Positions 14,594-22,554 of a DNA stretch of 52,698 nucleotides are shown piece by piece. Source of the DNA: Paracoccus versutus (GTDB lineage Bacteria; Pseudomonadota; Alphaproteobacteria; Rhodobacterales; Rhodobacteraceae); assembly GCF_000763885.1 (NCBI RefSeq), contig NZ_JRKO01000042.1:1-52698 (forward strand), in the 5' to 3' direction. The notes under the pieces were generated by a model that saw nothing but the letters and a program-made list of their open reading frames with translations, did no database searches and was not told where the DNA came from. Both the position numbers and the translations under genes were made by a program. Numbering within the stretch: the stretch's first letter is position 1; every line of letters begins with the position of its first letter.

Positions 14594-15154
14594 ATGTTCG
14601 CGGCCTTCGCCATCGCCGCCGGCCTGGGCCAGGCCGCGACGGCGCAAGAGATCGCGTTCTTCCGCATCGGCACCGGCGGCACCGCCGGCACCTATTACCC
14701 GATCGGCGGGCTGATCGCGAATGCGATCTCGAACCCGCCCGGCTCGCGTGCCTGCGAGGAAGGCGGCTCCTGCGGGGTGCCGGGGCTGGTGGCGACGGCG
14801 CTGGTCACGAGCGGCTCGGTCGGCAATGTGAAGGCCATCGACGGCGGCAGCCTGGAGGCCGGCTTCAGCCAGTCCGACGTGGCCTATTGGGCGCAGACCG
14901 GCACCTATGAGGGGCAGGATGCCGATGTCGCCACGCTTTCGGTCGGGGCGCAGCTGGTGACAAGCGCCGACCAGCCCGAGGAGCTGGTCCACGGCATCAC
15001 CCAGGCGCTTTACAACCAGACCACGCAAAGGCTGCTCGCCGCCGGCCATCCCAGGGGCAGGCTGATCATGCTGGAGAATGCGACCCAGGCCGCGGGCATC
15101 CCCTTCCATCCGGGCGCCGAGCGTTTCTACAGGGAAGCCGGCCAACTGGAATGA
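14594..15154 (+). pseudogene. TAXI-family TRAP solute receptor with internal deletion
   Basis: The 186-residue reading frame starts like a TAXI receptor: a short signal-like segment, then FRIGTGGTAGTYYPIGGLIA and VKAIDGGSLEAGFSQSDVAY. It ends like one too: VATLSVGAQLVTSADQ, GITQALYNQTTQRLL and an IPFHPGAERFYREAG tail. TAXI receptors are normally about 320 residues; the central ligand-binding part, roughly 130 residues, is missing at the junction after GTYEGQD (near 14925). The frame stays open across the junction. No TRAP membrane subunit is present. It is most likely a non-functional deletion product. Confidence 0.75.
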
Positions 15155-15195
15155 CCGGGTCGCGAACGGCGATGCCCGCGTGCGTGGGCCGGTGC

Positions 15196-15224
15196 TTGCC
15201 TTGCCAAATTATTTCCATTATACA
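15196..15224 (+). promoter_or_regulatory. Predicted sigma-70-type promoter of the arsR-arsC fusion
   Basis: TTGCCT (15196-15201), a 17-base spacer and TATACA (15219-15224) form a good housekeeping promoter. Transcription would start at about 15230-15231, at the start codon itself, so the mRNA may be leaderless. No Shine-Dalgarno sequence precedes the ATG, in agreement with this. Confidence 0.55.
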
Positions 15225-15237
15225 TGAATAATGGAAA
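15212..15237. promoter_or_regulatory. ArsR-type operator overlapping -10 and start codon
   Basis: A perfect inverted repeat, TTTCCATTAT (15212-15221) and ATAATGGAAA (15228-15237) with a six-base spacer, covers the predicted -10 element and the ATG at 15231. An ArsR-family repressor encoded immediately downstream is the obvious ligand, giving autorepression. Confidence 0.65.
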
Positions 15238-16088
15238 AGAATCGCGTTCTCGACACGCTCGCCGCCCTGGCCCATGACATCCGGCTGGATGTGTTTCGCT
15301 TGCTGGTCCAGGCCGGTCCCGAGGGTCGGACGGCAGGCGAGATCGCGGATATGCTGAACATCCGCGCCAATACGCTGTCGAACAACCTGACCGTCCTTGC
15401 CGCGGCGGGGCTGGTGCATTCGGCGCGCGAGGGCCGCTCGATCCGCTATTTCGCCGGGATCGAGGCGATGCGCGGGCTGCTGGCCTTCCTGATGCAGGAT
15501 TGCTGCGGCGGCCGGCCCGAGCTGTGCCAGCCGGTTCTGGACCAGATCGCCTGCAACGGCCGGAGGCCCGCCATGACCGACCATCCCTATCACGTCCTTT
15601 TCCTCTGCACCGGCAATTCGGCCCGCTCGATCCTGGCCGAGGCCATCCTGAATGCCGAAGGCAAGGGCCGGTTCCGCGCCCATTCCGCCGGCTCGTTCCC
15701 CAAGGGCACGGTCCACCCCCTTGCCCTGCAGCTGCTCGAGCGGCGGGGGCATGACACGGCCGGGCTGCGCTCGAAAGGCTGGGACGAGTTTGCCGGACCC
15801 GAGGCGCCGCAGATGGATTTCGTCTTCACCGTCTGCGACGATGCGGCCGGAGAGATCTGCCCGGTCTGGCCCGGCCAGCCGATGACCGCGCATTGGGGCC
15901 TGCCCGACCCGGCCGCCGCCACCGGCACCGAGGCCGAGCGGCACCTGGCCTTTGCCGAGACCTATCGCGCGCTGAAGAACCGCATCTCGGCCTTCGTCAG
16001 CCTGCCCATCGCCTCGCTCGACCGCCTGTCGCTGCAAGGCCATGTGGACCGGATCGGCCGGGCCGCCGATACCCGCGCCGAAGGCTGA
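15231..16088 (+). CDS. ArsR transcriptional regulator fused to ArsC-type phosphatase
   Basis: The 285-residue protein joins two modules. Residues 1-110 are an ArsR/SmtB winged helix (LAALAHDIRLDVFRLLVQAG, with IRANTLSNNLTVLAAAGLV as recognition region) with cysteines in QDCCGGRPELCQ. Residues about 120-260 are a low-molecular-weight-phosphatase-like arsenate reductase with the P-loop VLFLCTGNSARSILAE and a DFVFTVCDDAAGE segment. Such ArsR-ArsC fusions occur in alphaproteobacteria. The ArsR part should repress its own promoter, and the ArsC part would reduce arsenate to arsenite or act as a phosphatase. No arsenite exporter (ArsB/Acr3) is nearby. The spacer 16089-16348 behind it shows no gene. 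Confidence 0.9.
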   Translation: MEKNRVLDTLAALAHDIRLDVFRLLVQAGPEGRTAGEIADMLNIRANTLSNNLTVLAAAGLVHSAREGRSIRYFAGIEAMRGLLAFLMQDCCGGRPELCQPVLDQIACNGRRPAMTDHPYHVLFLCTGNSARSILAEAILNAEGKGRFRAHSAGSFPKGTVHPLALQLLERRGHDTAGLRSKGWDEFAGPEAPQMDFVFTVCDDAAGEICPVWPGQPMTAHWGLPDPAAATGTEAERHLAFAETYRALKNRISAFVSLPIASLDRLSLQGHVDRIGRAADTRAEG

Positions 16089-16348
16089 TCGCCGGCCTGT
16101 CGCAGCGCGGGCCGGCGGGGCCACGATCGTCGCAATCGGCACCCCGCGCCGCCATAGCCTGGCCCCGGCGAATGCGCGGCGCATTGGTGAACGGCCCCGG
16201 CGACCTTCGCGCCCATCGCCAGGAACACCCGTCGGCGTGCGGACGAACGGACGGTGACGCTGGCGCCGGTGGCCATCGCCCGAACGCTTTACCCCAGGGG
16301 ACCGGGATCGCCATCCGTCACGGTCCCGCCGGCAGCCCGCGCCGGAGT

Positions 16349-18319
16349 TCAGAACCGCCAGCCCCCGGCAAGCCGGATGCTGCGCCCCATCTCGTAAAGA
16401 TTGGTCACGCCGCCCGACACGCTGTAGGGGGTGGAGTGATCCAGGTAGCGCTTGTCGAAGATGTTCTGGATCGCCAGGCTGTATTCCTGCCCTTCCGCCG
16501 GCCGCCAGACCACCGACAGGTCATGCACGGCATAGCCCGGCAGTTCCTCGAGCGCGGTGAAGGTGGCGGGCAGGTCGTCCTCGGCCAGGACCAGGATGCT
16601 GGTCCAGGCGAATTGCAGGTCATGCGCGGCCATGGCATGGGCGATGTCCAGCACGAGCTTGTCGCCCTGGGGCGCCACGCCGTTCGACCAGTCGCCCGGC
16701 CCGACCGGAACGCCGGCGTAATCGACATCGGCGCGGGAATAGCTGAGGTCCAGGCTCCAGTCGCCCCAGTCCCGGCCCAGCCGCGCGGTAAAGCCCCGGC
16801 TGTCGATGTCGCCGCCGCGCGTCCGGGCATAGGGCATGCCGCGCTGCCCGCCGTAAAGGATCGAACCTTCGATGCGAGTGTCGAAGAGGATCAGCCCCGC
16901 GCGCCATCCATTGGCGTCGAAGGTGGCGCCGATCTCGGTGGTGCGGGCGCGTTCGCCCTCCAGCGTCGGGTCGGTGGCGGCGGCGTTGATCCCGCTTGTC
17001 AGCTGCGTTCCCGGCACCGGACGGACGCCGCGATGCGCCTCGGACCACGAGGCGAAAAGCGACAGCCCCTGCGCCGTTTCAAAGCGCAGCCCGACATTCG
17101 GGCTGAGGTGGTCGCCGTCATAGTGGTTCCCCGCCAGGTCGGTCAGCGAGGTGCTGTCATAGCGCAGCCCGCCCGAAGCCAGCCAATGCCCGGCAAAGCC
17201 GTATTCCGCCTGCAGATACAGGCCATGCGTCTCGCCCGTCTCCGAGACGCGCGGGCCCGAACCGGCGCGGCCGCGCGACTGTTCCCTCGTGTAGTCATAG
17301 CCATAGGTCAGCACCAGCGCCCCCAGTTCCGAACGGTTGCGGATATCCAGGCCGCTGGTCAGCCACTCGCCCTCGGACGGCGAGGCGGTCAGCCGCTTCA
17401 GCGCGCTGCGGTTGTCATAGGCGCGCAATTCCAGGTCGATCAGCGGGTTGCCCGCCGGAGCATAGGAATAGCGCAGGCTGATGGTTTCGCGGGTGAACTC
17501 CTGGTCCTGCGGCTCGGCATCCGGCAGGCCGAAATTGGCCTGCGTGGCGCGCATGCCGTTGTCCTCGCGCCGGTTGTGGGTCAGGGCGATCTCGTGGTCC
17601 GGGGCGGGACGGAAGCGCAGCTTGACCAAGCCCTCGGCGGGTTCGTCGTCGCTATAGGGAACCTCGTTGCCGCCGCCGTCCTTGTAATTGCCGGCCCAGG
17701 TCTTGGACCCATAGACCAGATAGGAAAAGCGCTCGTCCGGCCGGCCGTAGAAGCCCAGGGACGGCGAAAGCCGGTCGCCATTGCTCTGCCCGGCGAAACG
17801 CAGCATCACCCCCTGCCGCTGCCCCGGCAGAAGCAGATCCTCGGCATCCTTGGTCTCGTAGCGGATGGCGCCGCCCAGGGCGCCCGGACCGGCCAGCGCG
17901 CTGCCGGTGCCCGCCTCGACCTCGACCCGCTTCAGCATGAAGGGGTCGATGCCCATGTTGCCGTTGTGGCGAAACAGGTTGCCGCTTTGGCGGGCGCCGT
18001 CCACGGTGACGTTGAGGCTGGTTTCCTCGATCCCGCGGACATAGACCCTTTGCGCCGTGCTGCGGTCGGCGCCGCTGACATGGACCTCGGGCTCGGCGGC
18101 ATAAAAATCGTTGAGCGTCAGCGGCTGGCGCTGCGCGATCCTTTCATCGGTCACGGACTGACCGTCCGCGTCGGTTCCGGCCTTGAGATAGATCGTTTCC
18201 AACCGCACCGTGTCCTCCTGGGCCACGGCAGAAGTCATCGCCAGGGCCGAGGCCGTGGCCAGCCCGGCGGCCAGGGCAACCCGGCACCCTTTTCCCGAAA
18301 TCAACCTTTTCACAATCAT
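16349..18319 (-). CDS. TonB-dependent outer-membrane receptor
   Basis: The 656-residue protein has a signal peptide (MIVKRLISGKGCRVALAAGL and on to SAVAQ), a TonB-box-like LETIYLKAG, and a plug domain with VYVRGIEETSLNVTVDGARQ and GALGGAIRYETK. A 22-strand-type barrel follows, ending in the outer-membrane signature RLAGGWRF (terminal Phe). It imports an iron complex or another scarce nutrient in a TonB-driven way; the plug resembles haem/siderophore receptors, but the ligand is not certain. AAGGAA before the ATG at 18319 supports this start over one seven codons upstream. An AraC regulator gene lies 120 bases upstream on the same strand, a common pairing in which the regulator responds to the imported siderophore. 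No ABC or ExbB genes are near. Confidence 0.88.
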   Translation of the reverse strand: MIVKRLISGKGCRVALAAGLATASALAMTSAVAQEDTVRLETIYLKAGTDADGQSVTDERIAQRQPLTLNDFYAAEPEVHVSGADRSTAQRVYVRGIEETSLNVTVDGARQSGNLFRHNGNMGIDPFMLKRVEVEAGTGSALAGPGALGGAIRYETKDAEDLLLPGQRQGVMLRFAGQSNGDRLSPSLGFYGRPDERFSYLVYGSKTWAGNYKDGGGNEVPYSDDEPAEGLVKLRFRPAPDHEIALTHNRREDNGMRATQANFGLPDAEPQDQEFTRETISLRYSYAPAGNPLIDLELRAYDNRSALKRLTASPSEGEWLTSGLDIRNRSELGALVLTYGYDYTREQSRGRAGSGPRVSETGETHGLYLQAEYGFAGHWLASGGLRYDSTSLTDLAGNHYDGDHLSPNVGLRFETAQGLSLFASWSEAHRGVRPVPGTQLTSGINAAATDPTLEGERARTTEIGATFDANGWRAGLILFDTRIEGSILYGGQRGMPYARTRGGDIDSRGFTARLGRDWGDWSLDLSYSRADVDYAGVPVGPGDWSNGVAPQGDKLVLDIAHAMAAHDLQFAWTSILVLAEDDLPATFTALEELPGYAVHDLSVVWRPAEGQEYSLAIQNIFDKRYLDHSTPYSVSGGVTNLYEMGRSIRLAGGWRF

Positions 18320-18439
18320 CTGTTCCTTCGCCTCCGGCAAACCCGATAAATTTTCTTGGGTATGCGGCTTGTATCAGCCGGGCGGGGGGCGGTCTGTTTC
18401 GCCCCGGCCAAAAGCCGTCGAGAAACGGACAGGGCGCGG

Positions 18440-19291
18440 TCAGGATCCCGGACGGCGGCCGCGCCCGGTCGGGGCGGCGCTGTCGCGCAGGAAGTCCGAG
18501 GGGGTCATGCCCGTCACCTTGCGGAACATGGCGGTGAAGGCGCTCTGGCTGGCATAGCCCAGGTCCAGCGACACGGCCAGCACCGACTGCCCCTCGGCCA
18601 GGCGCGCCATCGCCTCCATGATCCGCAGCCTTTGCCGCCATTGCCCAAAGGACAGCCCGGTTTCGCGCAGGAACAGCCGCGCGAGCGTGCGCGCGCTCAT
18701 ATGCGCGGCATCGGCCCATTGCTCCAGCGACCGGCCGTCCTCGGGGTGGCGCACCATCCGGTCGAGCAGCGGCCCCAGCCGGTCGTCTCCGCTTAGCGGC
18801 AGGTGCATCGCCGCCACGTCGCGGGCGCTGCGGATCTGGTCGGCGATCACCTGATGCACCCGCGCATCCGCCCCGACCGGCAAGGCCTCCGCCCCGCGGC
18901 CAAGCGCATAGGCGATCAACTCGGCCAGCAGCGGCGAGACGGTCATCACCTTGGCCCGGCCCGGCATGTCGCGGCAGATCCCGGCATCGACATAGGCGTT
19001 ATGCACCTCGGTCGCGGCAATCCCCTCGACATAATGCAGCACGCCGGAGGGGATCCAGATCGCCTGTCGGGGCGAGGCGGTCCAGATCTCGCCCTCGGTC
19101 CAGATCCGGCAGCGGCCGCTGCGCGGGAACAGGAACTGGCCGCGGGCATGGGCATGGGGCTTGCAGGCCTGGCCCTCGTGCAGGCGGGTGATGCGCAGCA
19201 GCAGCGGTGCGCTCCAGCTGTCGATCTGGCGCAGGCGCCCGAGTTCGGGGCCGGCAAAAGCGGTCGTCCGGTCCTGGGCAAAGCCTGGCAT
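18440..19291 (-). CDS. AraC-family transcriptional regulator (cupin type)
   Basis: The 283-residue protein has an N-terminal cupin-like sensor (residues about 25-120: CKPHAHARGQFLFP, and AIWIPSGVLHYVEG) and a C-terminal double helix-turn-helix with SARTLARLFLRETGLSFGQW and the second helix pair ending SQSAFTAMFRKVTGMTPSDF, the usual AraC signature. It probably controls the downstream TonB receptor gene. Upstream of its own start, a TACCT-N9-AGGTA dyad is visible near 19327-19345, a possible autoregulatory site. AGGAGG precedes the ATG, although 12 bases away. Confidence 0.88.
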   Translation of the reverse strand: MPGFAQDRTTAFAGPELGRLRQIDSWSAPLLLRITRLHEGQACKPHAHARGQFLFPRSGRCRIWTEGEIWTASPRQAIWIPSGVLHYVEGIAATEVHNAYVDAGICRDMPGRAKVMTVSPLLAELIAYALGRGAEALPVGADARVHQVIADQIRSARDVAAMHLPLSGDDRLGPLLDRMVRHPEDGRSLEQWADAAHMSARTLARLFLRETGLSFGQWRQRLRIMEAMARLAEGQSVLAVSLDLGYASQSAFTAMFRKVTGMTPSDFLRDSAAPTGRGRRPGS

Positions 19292-19393
19292 GGTCGCGGG
19301 ATACCTCCTGATCCGCCATGCCTAGAATACCTGAGTGTTAAGGTAAATCATTTCGGGCAGCGATGACTTGTCGCGCCCCGGCAGCCCGCCCGC

Positions 19394-20038
19394 CTAGTTC
19401 GATCCCAGGTGGCGCAGCCCGTGGGTCACGTCGGCGCGCACGGCAAGCCGCAGCCCCGGCTCGTCCCCCGCCCGCAGCGAGGCCAGGATCATGCGGTGAT
19501 GGCGCGGCGGCTCGTTGCGTTTCATCCGCCCGTAAAGCGCCCGCATGGTCGGGCCCAGCTGCAGCCAGACCGTCTCGACGATGGCCAGCATCGCCGGCGC
19601 CTGGGCGCGCAGGTAAAGCAGGCGATGAAACTCCAGGTTGGTGCGGATATAGCCCACGGCGTCGTGCCGTTCGGCCGCCTCGCCGATGGCGGCGTTGATG
19701 ACGGCCATGCGCTCGATCAGGGCCTGGTGGGCGCGCGGCAGGGCGCGGGCGGCCAGTTCCGGCTCGATCAGCCCGCGCAGGGCGGCAAGCTCCTCGATCC
19801 GCTCGACCGACAGTTCCGGCGTGGCGATACGCCCCGAGGAAGACAGCGACAGCGCCCCCTCGGCCCCCAGCCGCCGCACCGCCTCGCGCGCGGGCGTCAT
19901 CGAGACGCGATGCTCGGCCGCGATGCCGCGCAGGGTCAGGGGCAGGCCCGGCGGCAGCTCGCCCAGCATGATGCGCTGGCGCAGGTTGCGATAAAGCCGC
20001 TCATGGGCCGAACTTTCCGAGGAACGCGAAGCTGTCAT
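19394..20038 (-). CDS. GntR-family (FadR/FCD subfamily) transcriptional regulator
   Basis: The 214-residue protein has an N-terminal winged helix (LYRNLRQRIMLGELPPGLPL and then VSMTPAREAVRRLGAEG, the GntR recognition helix) and a C-terminal all-helical FCD domain (residues about 85-205) with acidic and histidine positions such as NLEFHRLLY typical of metal/ligand binding. FCD regulators usually respond to organic acids. No catabolic operon is adjacent. A palindrome TGTGATCACA lies eight bases upstream of its start and is a likely autoregulatory operator. Confidence 0.9.
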   Translation of the reverse strand: MTASRSSESSAHERLYRNLRQRIMLGELPPGLPLTLRGIAAEHRVSMTPAREAVRRLGAEGALSLSSSGRIATPELSVERIEELAALRGLIEPELAARALPRAHQALIERMAVINAAIGEAAERHDAVGYIRTNLEFHRLLYLRAQAPAMLAIVETVWLQLGPTMRALYGRMKRNEPPRHHRMILASLRAGDEPGLRLAVRADVTHGLRHLGSN

Positions 20039-20042
20039 GCGC

Positions 20043-20060
20043 CATCTGTGATCACAAATG
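20043..20060. promoter_or_regulatory. Candidate GntR operator
   Basis: The sequence CATcTGTGATCACAaATG is palindromic in 16 of 18 positions, with a perfect TGTGATCACA core (20047-20056). It sits directly upstream of the GntR gene start and fits the size and symmetry of FadR-type operators. Confidence 0.55.
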
Positions 20061-20083
20061 CCGGCGCCGTCAAGCCGGTGCGG

Positions 20084-20767
20084 TCAGGAACGAAAGCGCC
20101 AAGCCAGCAGTTCATGCCCGTGCCGGCGCAGCCAATCGCGATGGCGGGCGTAATCGGGCATCAGCCGGCCGGTTGCGGTCCAGAAGGCGGCCGAATGGTC
20201 CATGTGCAACAGATGCGCCACCTCATGCGCGGCGACATAGTCCAGCACCTCGGGCGGCGCCATGGCCAGCCGCCAGGAAAACATCAGCCGCCCGTCATGG
20301 GTGCAACTGCCCCAGCGCGAGCGCGTGTCGCGCAGCGCCAGCGCGCGAAACCCGCGCCCCAGCGCCGCGGCATGGCGGTCGCAGGCCCGGCTCAGCCGCG
20401 CCTGCGCCAGGTGCTTCAGCCAGGCCTCGACCAGCAGGCCGGCGGGACGGCCCTGCGGGACCAGCAGCAGCGCCTCGGTCAGTTCCACCCGCCGCCCGTC
20501 ATGGGGCATGATCCGGCGCGGGCGCCCCTCGACGGGCAGCAGGGCGCCCGGTTCGACCACGCAAAGCGGCGGCATCCCGGCGCGGGTCTGCCGCAGCCAT
20601 TCGGCCCGCGATTCGGCAAAGGCGCGGCCGTCCGACAGGCTGGTGCGGCTGGGCAGGGTCAGCACCACCTCGCCCCCCGCGCGCGCTACGCGCAGGGTCA
20701 TGCGCCGCGCCCTGGACGAGCGCCGCAGCGTCACCGGAATGTCGCCTCCGACCAGAATCCTGTCCAT
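20084..20767 (-). CDS. SprT/YgjP-like zinc metallopeptidase (M48-related, DUF45)
   Basis: The 227-residue protein matches the YgjP/DUF45 metallopeptidase family: SRARRMTLRV near the start, LRDTRSRWGSCTHDGRLMFSW in the middle, and the zinc motif AAHEVAHLLHMDH (HExxH) with downstream His/Glu ligands, at about residues 165-178. The family has a minigluzincin-type fold; physiological substrates are unknown. The start at 20767 has a GGGGGAA ribosome site; in-frame upstream starts at 20779 and beyond lack one and give an odd N terminus. It is divergent from the TIGR02300 gene and lies upstream of the GntR gene on the same strand. Confidence 0.85.
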   Translation of the reverse strand: MDRILVGGDIPVTLRRSSRARRMTLRVARAGGEVVLTLPSRTSLSDGRAFAESRAEWLRQTRAGMPPLCVVEPGALLPVEGRPRRIMPHDGRRVELTEALLLVPQGRPAGLLVEAWLKHLAQARLSRACDRHAAALGRGFRALALRDTRSRWGSCTHDGRLMFSWRLAMAPPEVLDYVAAHEVAHLLHMDHSAAFWTATGRLMPDYARHRDWLRRHGHELLAWRFRS

Positions 20768-20916
20768 CCGTTCCCCCATCTTGCGAAGGGCCGCGCCTCT
20801 GCCCATCTTTCCCCCGCACCGCCGGCCGGCCGCAAGGGGGAAAAGGCTTTGACACCCTGCCCCGGCTGTGGCAGGGGACAGCGGATTTAGCTGAACGCGG
20901 CAGAAAGAGAACAACC

Positions 20917-21240
20917 ATGCCCAAAGAGGAATGGGGCACGAAACGCCTTTGCCCCCATTGCGCGACGCGCTTTTACGACCTGATGAACGACCCGATGACC
21001 TGCCCGGCCTGCGGTGCGGAATTTACCGTGGAAAGCCTGACCAACGGTCGCTCGCGCTCGCTGATCTCGGAAAAGACCGCTGCGCGCGACGCGGACCAGG
21101 CCGACCTGGCCGAAGACGAGGATCTGGACGACGACGCCGACACCGGCGATCTGGACGACGATCTGCTGGACGATGACGACGACGATGGCGACATGTCGCT
21201 GGACGACATCGCCGACGTGCCGGACAGCGACGACGAATAG
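20917..21240 (+). CDS. TIGR02300 (FYDLN acid) family protein
   Basis: The 107-residue protein carries two zinc-ribbon-like CxxC pairs (LCPHC and TCPAC) around the name-giving FYDLN-type motif RFYDLMNDP, followed by a long, extremely acidic tail of Asp and Glu (residues about 62-107). It is a conserved alphaproteobacterial protein of unknown function; the combination of a zinc ribbon with an acidic tail would fit a nucleic-acid or ribosome-associated role, but that is speculation. An intrinsic terminator follows. Confidence 0.92.
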   Translation: MPKEEWGTKRLCPHCATRFYDLMNDPMTCPACGAEFTVESLTNGRSRSLISEKTAARDADQADLAEDEDLDDDADTGDLDDDLLDDDDDDGDMSLDDIADVPDSDDE

Positions 21241-21261
21241 ATCCGCGTCCTGACCAACCAG

Positions 21262-21296
21262 AAGGCCCCGGAGCGCGACCGCGCCGCCGGGGCCTT
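21262..21296 (+). terminator. Terminator after the TIGR02300 gene
   Basis: AAGGCCCCGG (21262-21271) pairs perfectly with CCGGGGCCTT (21287-21296) around a GC-rich loop, ending in TT-CCTC. It is placed 20 bases after the stop codon. Its A-rich/T-rich ends could serve both strands. Confidence 0.7.
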
Positions 21297-21420
21297 CCTC
21301 TATTGGGCCATGGCAGGCTCTGGCGGGTGTCGTCGATCTTGGCCCGGCCTTCGCCGGGCGGTGCGGCCATAATGAGGGCACGCGCCCGCCCAGGGGCTGG
21401 CGTAGGCTTAGCGGCAGGGA

Positions 21421-22137
21421 TCAGCCGTTGCCTTCGCCACCATCGCCGCCGGAATCACCGCCATCGGAGCCGCCATCCGAACCGCCGTCGGAGCCGCTGT
21501 CCGCGCCGCCATCCGCGCCTCCGTCAGAGCCCCCGGTGCCGCCATCCGATCCGTCGGAGCCGCTGTCGGAGCCGTCCGAACCATCACCATTCTCTCCGGT
21601 TCCGTCGCCAGTCCCGTCACCCGTATCGCCGCCCGTATCACCCCCGGCATCCTCGCCGGGTTCATCACCGGCGCCGGGCCCATCCTGGGTTTCCGAGGCG
21701 GTCGGCCCGCCCTTGCCGCTTTCGTCCGGTTCGGCGCGAAGTTCCACGCCGTCCACAGAGATCAGGCTGCCATTGGCGATGCTGTAGACCAGTTCGGTGG
21801 GCTGGCCGTTGCGCTGCGCATTGATCGTCAGGATCGGGCCCTCGCGCAGGATATGCACGTCGCTGAAGCCCTGCGCGATCAGCGTCCGCGCGATCTCCTG
21901 GTCATTGTCGAGCTGCTCCAGCAACGGGTAATCCGGCTCGAGAACCGCGCCCACCGGCGCGCTCGGCTCGACCGCCGCGCCCGGCGCAATCGCGGTGTTG
22001 CCCGAGGGCGTCTCGATGACGGTGGTATCGCCTTCGATCACCTCGCCGCTTTGCGCAAGCGCGGTGGAGCCCATGATGGCGCCAAGCGCCAATGCCTTGC
22101 CGCCGACCAGGGCGGTCGTCAAACTGCGTTTCAGCAT
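21421..22137 (-). CDS. Exported protein with Gly/Asp/Ser-rich repeat tail
   Basis: The 238-residue product has a signal peptide (MLKRSLTTALVGGKALALGA to ALAQ) and a small globular part (residues about 65-140) that resembles a PepSY-like fold: a helix DNDQEIARTLIAQGFSDVHI followed by strands LTINAQRNGQP and LVYSIANGSLISVDG. The tail (about residues 150-238) is made only of Gly, Asp, Ser, Glu and Thr in repeats such as DGSDGGSDGG. The start is fixed by AAGGAGG seven to nine bases before the ATG. Function unknown. The tail could bind calcium or stay disordered outside the cell. Confidence 0.8.
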   Translation of the reverse strand: MLKRSLTTALVGGKALALGAIMGSTALAQSGEVIEGDTTVIETPSGNTAIAPGAAVEPSAPVGAVLEPDYPLLEQLDNDQEIARTLIAQGFSDVHILREGPILTINAQRNGQPTELVYSIANGSLISVDGVELRAEPDESGKGGPTASETQDGPGAGDEPGEDAGGDTGGDTGDGTGDGTGENGDGSDGSDSGSDGSDGGTGGSDGGADGGADSGSDGGSDGGSDGGDSGGDGGEGNG

Positions 22138-22554
22138 GACTCTTACCTCCTTCATGCTCATCGGGTCTAAACCCCGGCAAGCGGGAAAGGGTTTCGTCGC
22201 GCCGGATCGCATCCGCGTCATCCCGCGCAGCTGCGTATCGTTGTCGCACCCCCTTGAAACCGTTTTCGAGAATCGCCGACCGGGGCGAAAATACCCTCGA
22301 CGGCGCGGCGCCCGGAGCGGTTGGCAGCGCCGTCACCCCCTGCCGATCCGCCAATCCGGCAGCGGGCGGGAAATCCGTCCATATCGTGGAAATATCAGGC
22401 GCCTGGCGCCAATTCTCCGCAGAATTCGGGCAATAACTGCCCAAAAAGTCAGCTTCTCATGCAGCACCCCGTGGGGCATCACTGGGCCTGTTCGCGTTCC
22501 GATTGTTGTCTCTGGCGGATTGCAATCAGTTATCGATTGCCTGGGAGGTTTGTT
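22138..22554. other. Gene-free spacer upstream of the ATP-grasp gene
   Basis: No gene is supported in these 417 bases. Close to the ATP-grasp start there is a palindrome GATTGCAATC (22518-22527) followed by a third copy of the half-site, GATTGC (22535-22540), eight bases later. These could form a hairpin just ahead of the ribosome site or bind a regulator. Confidence 0.5.
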
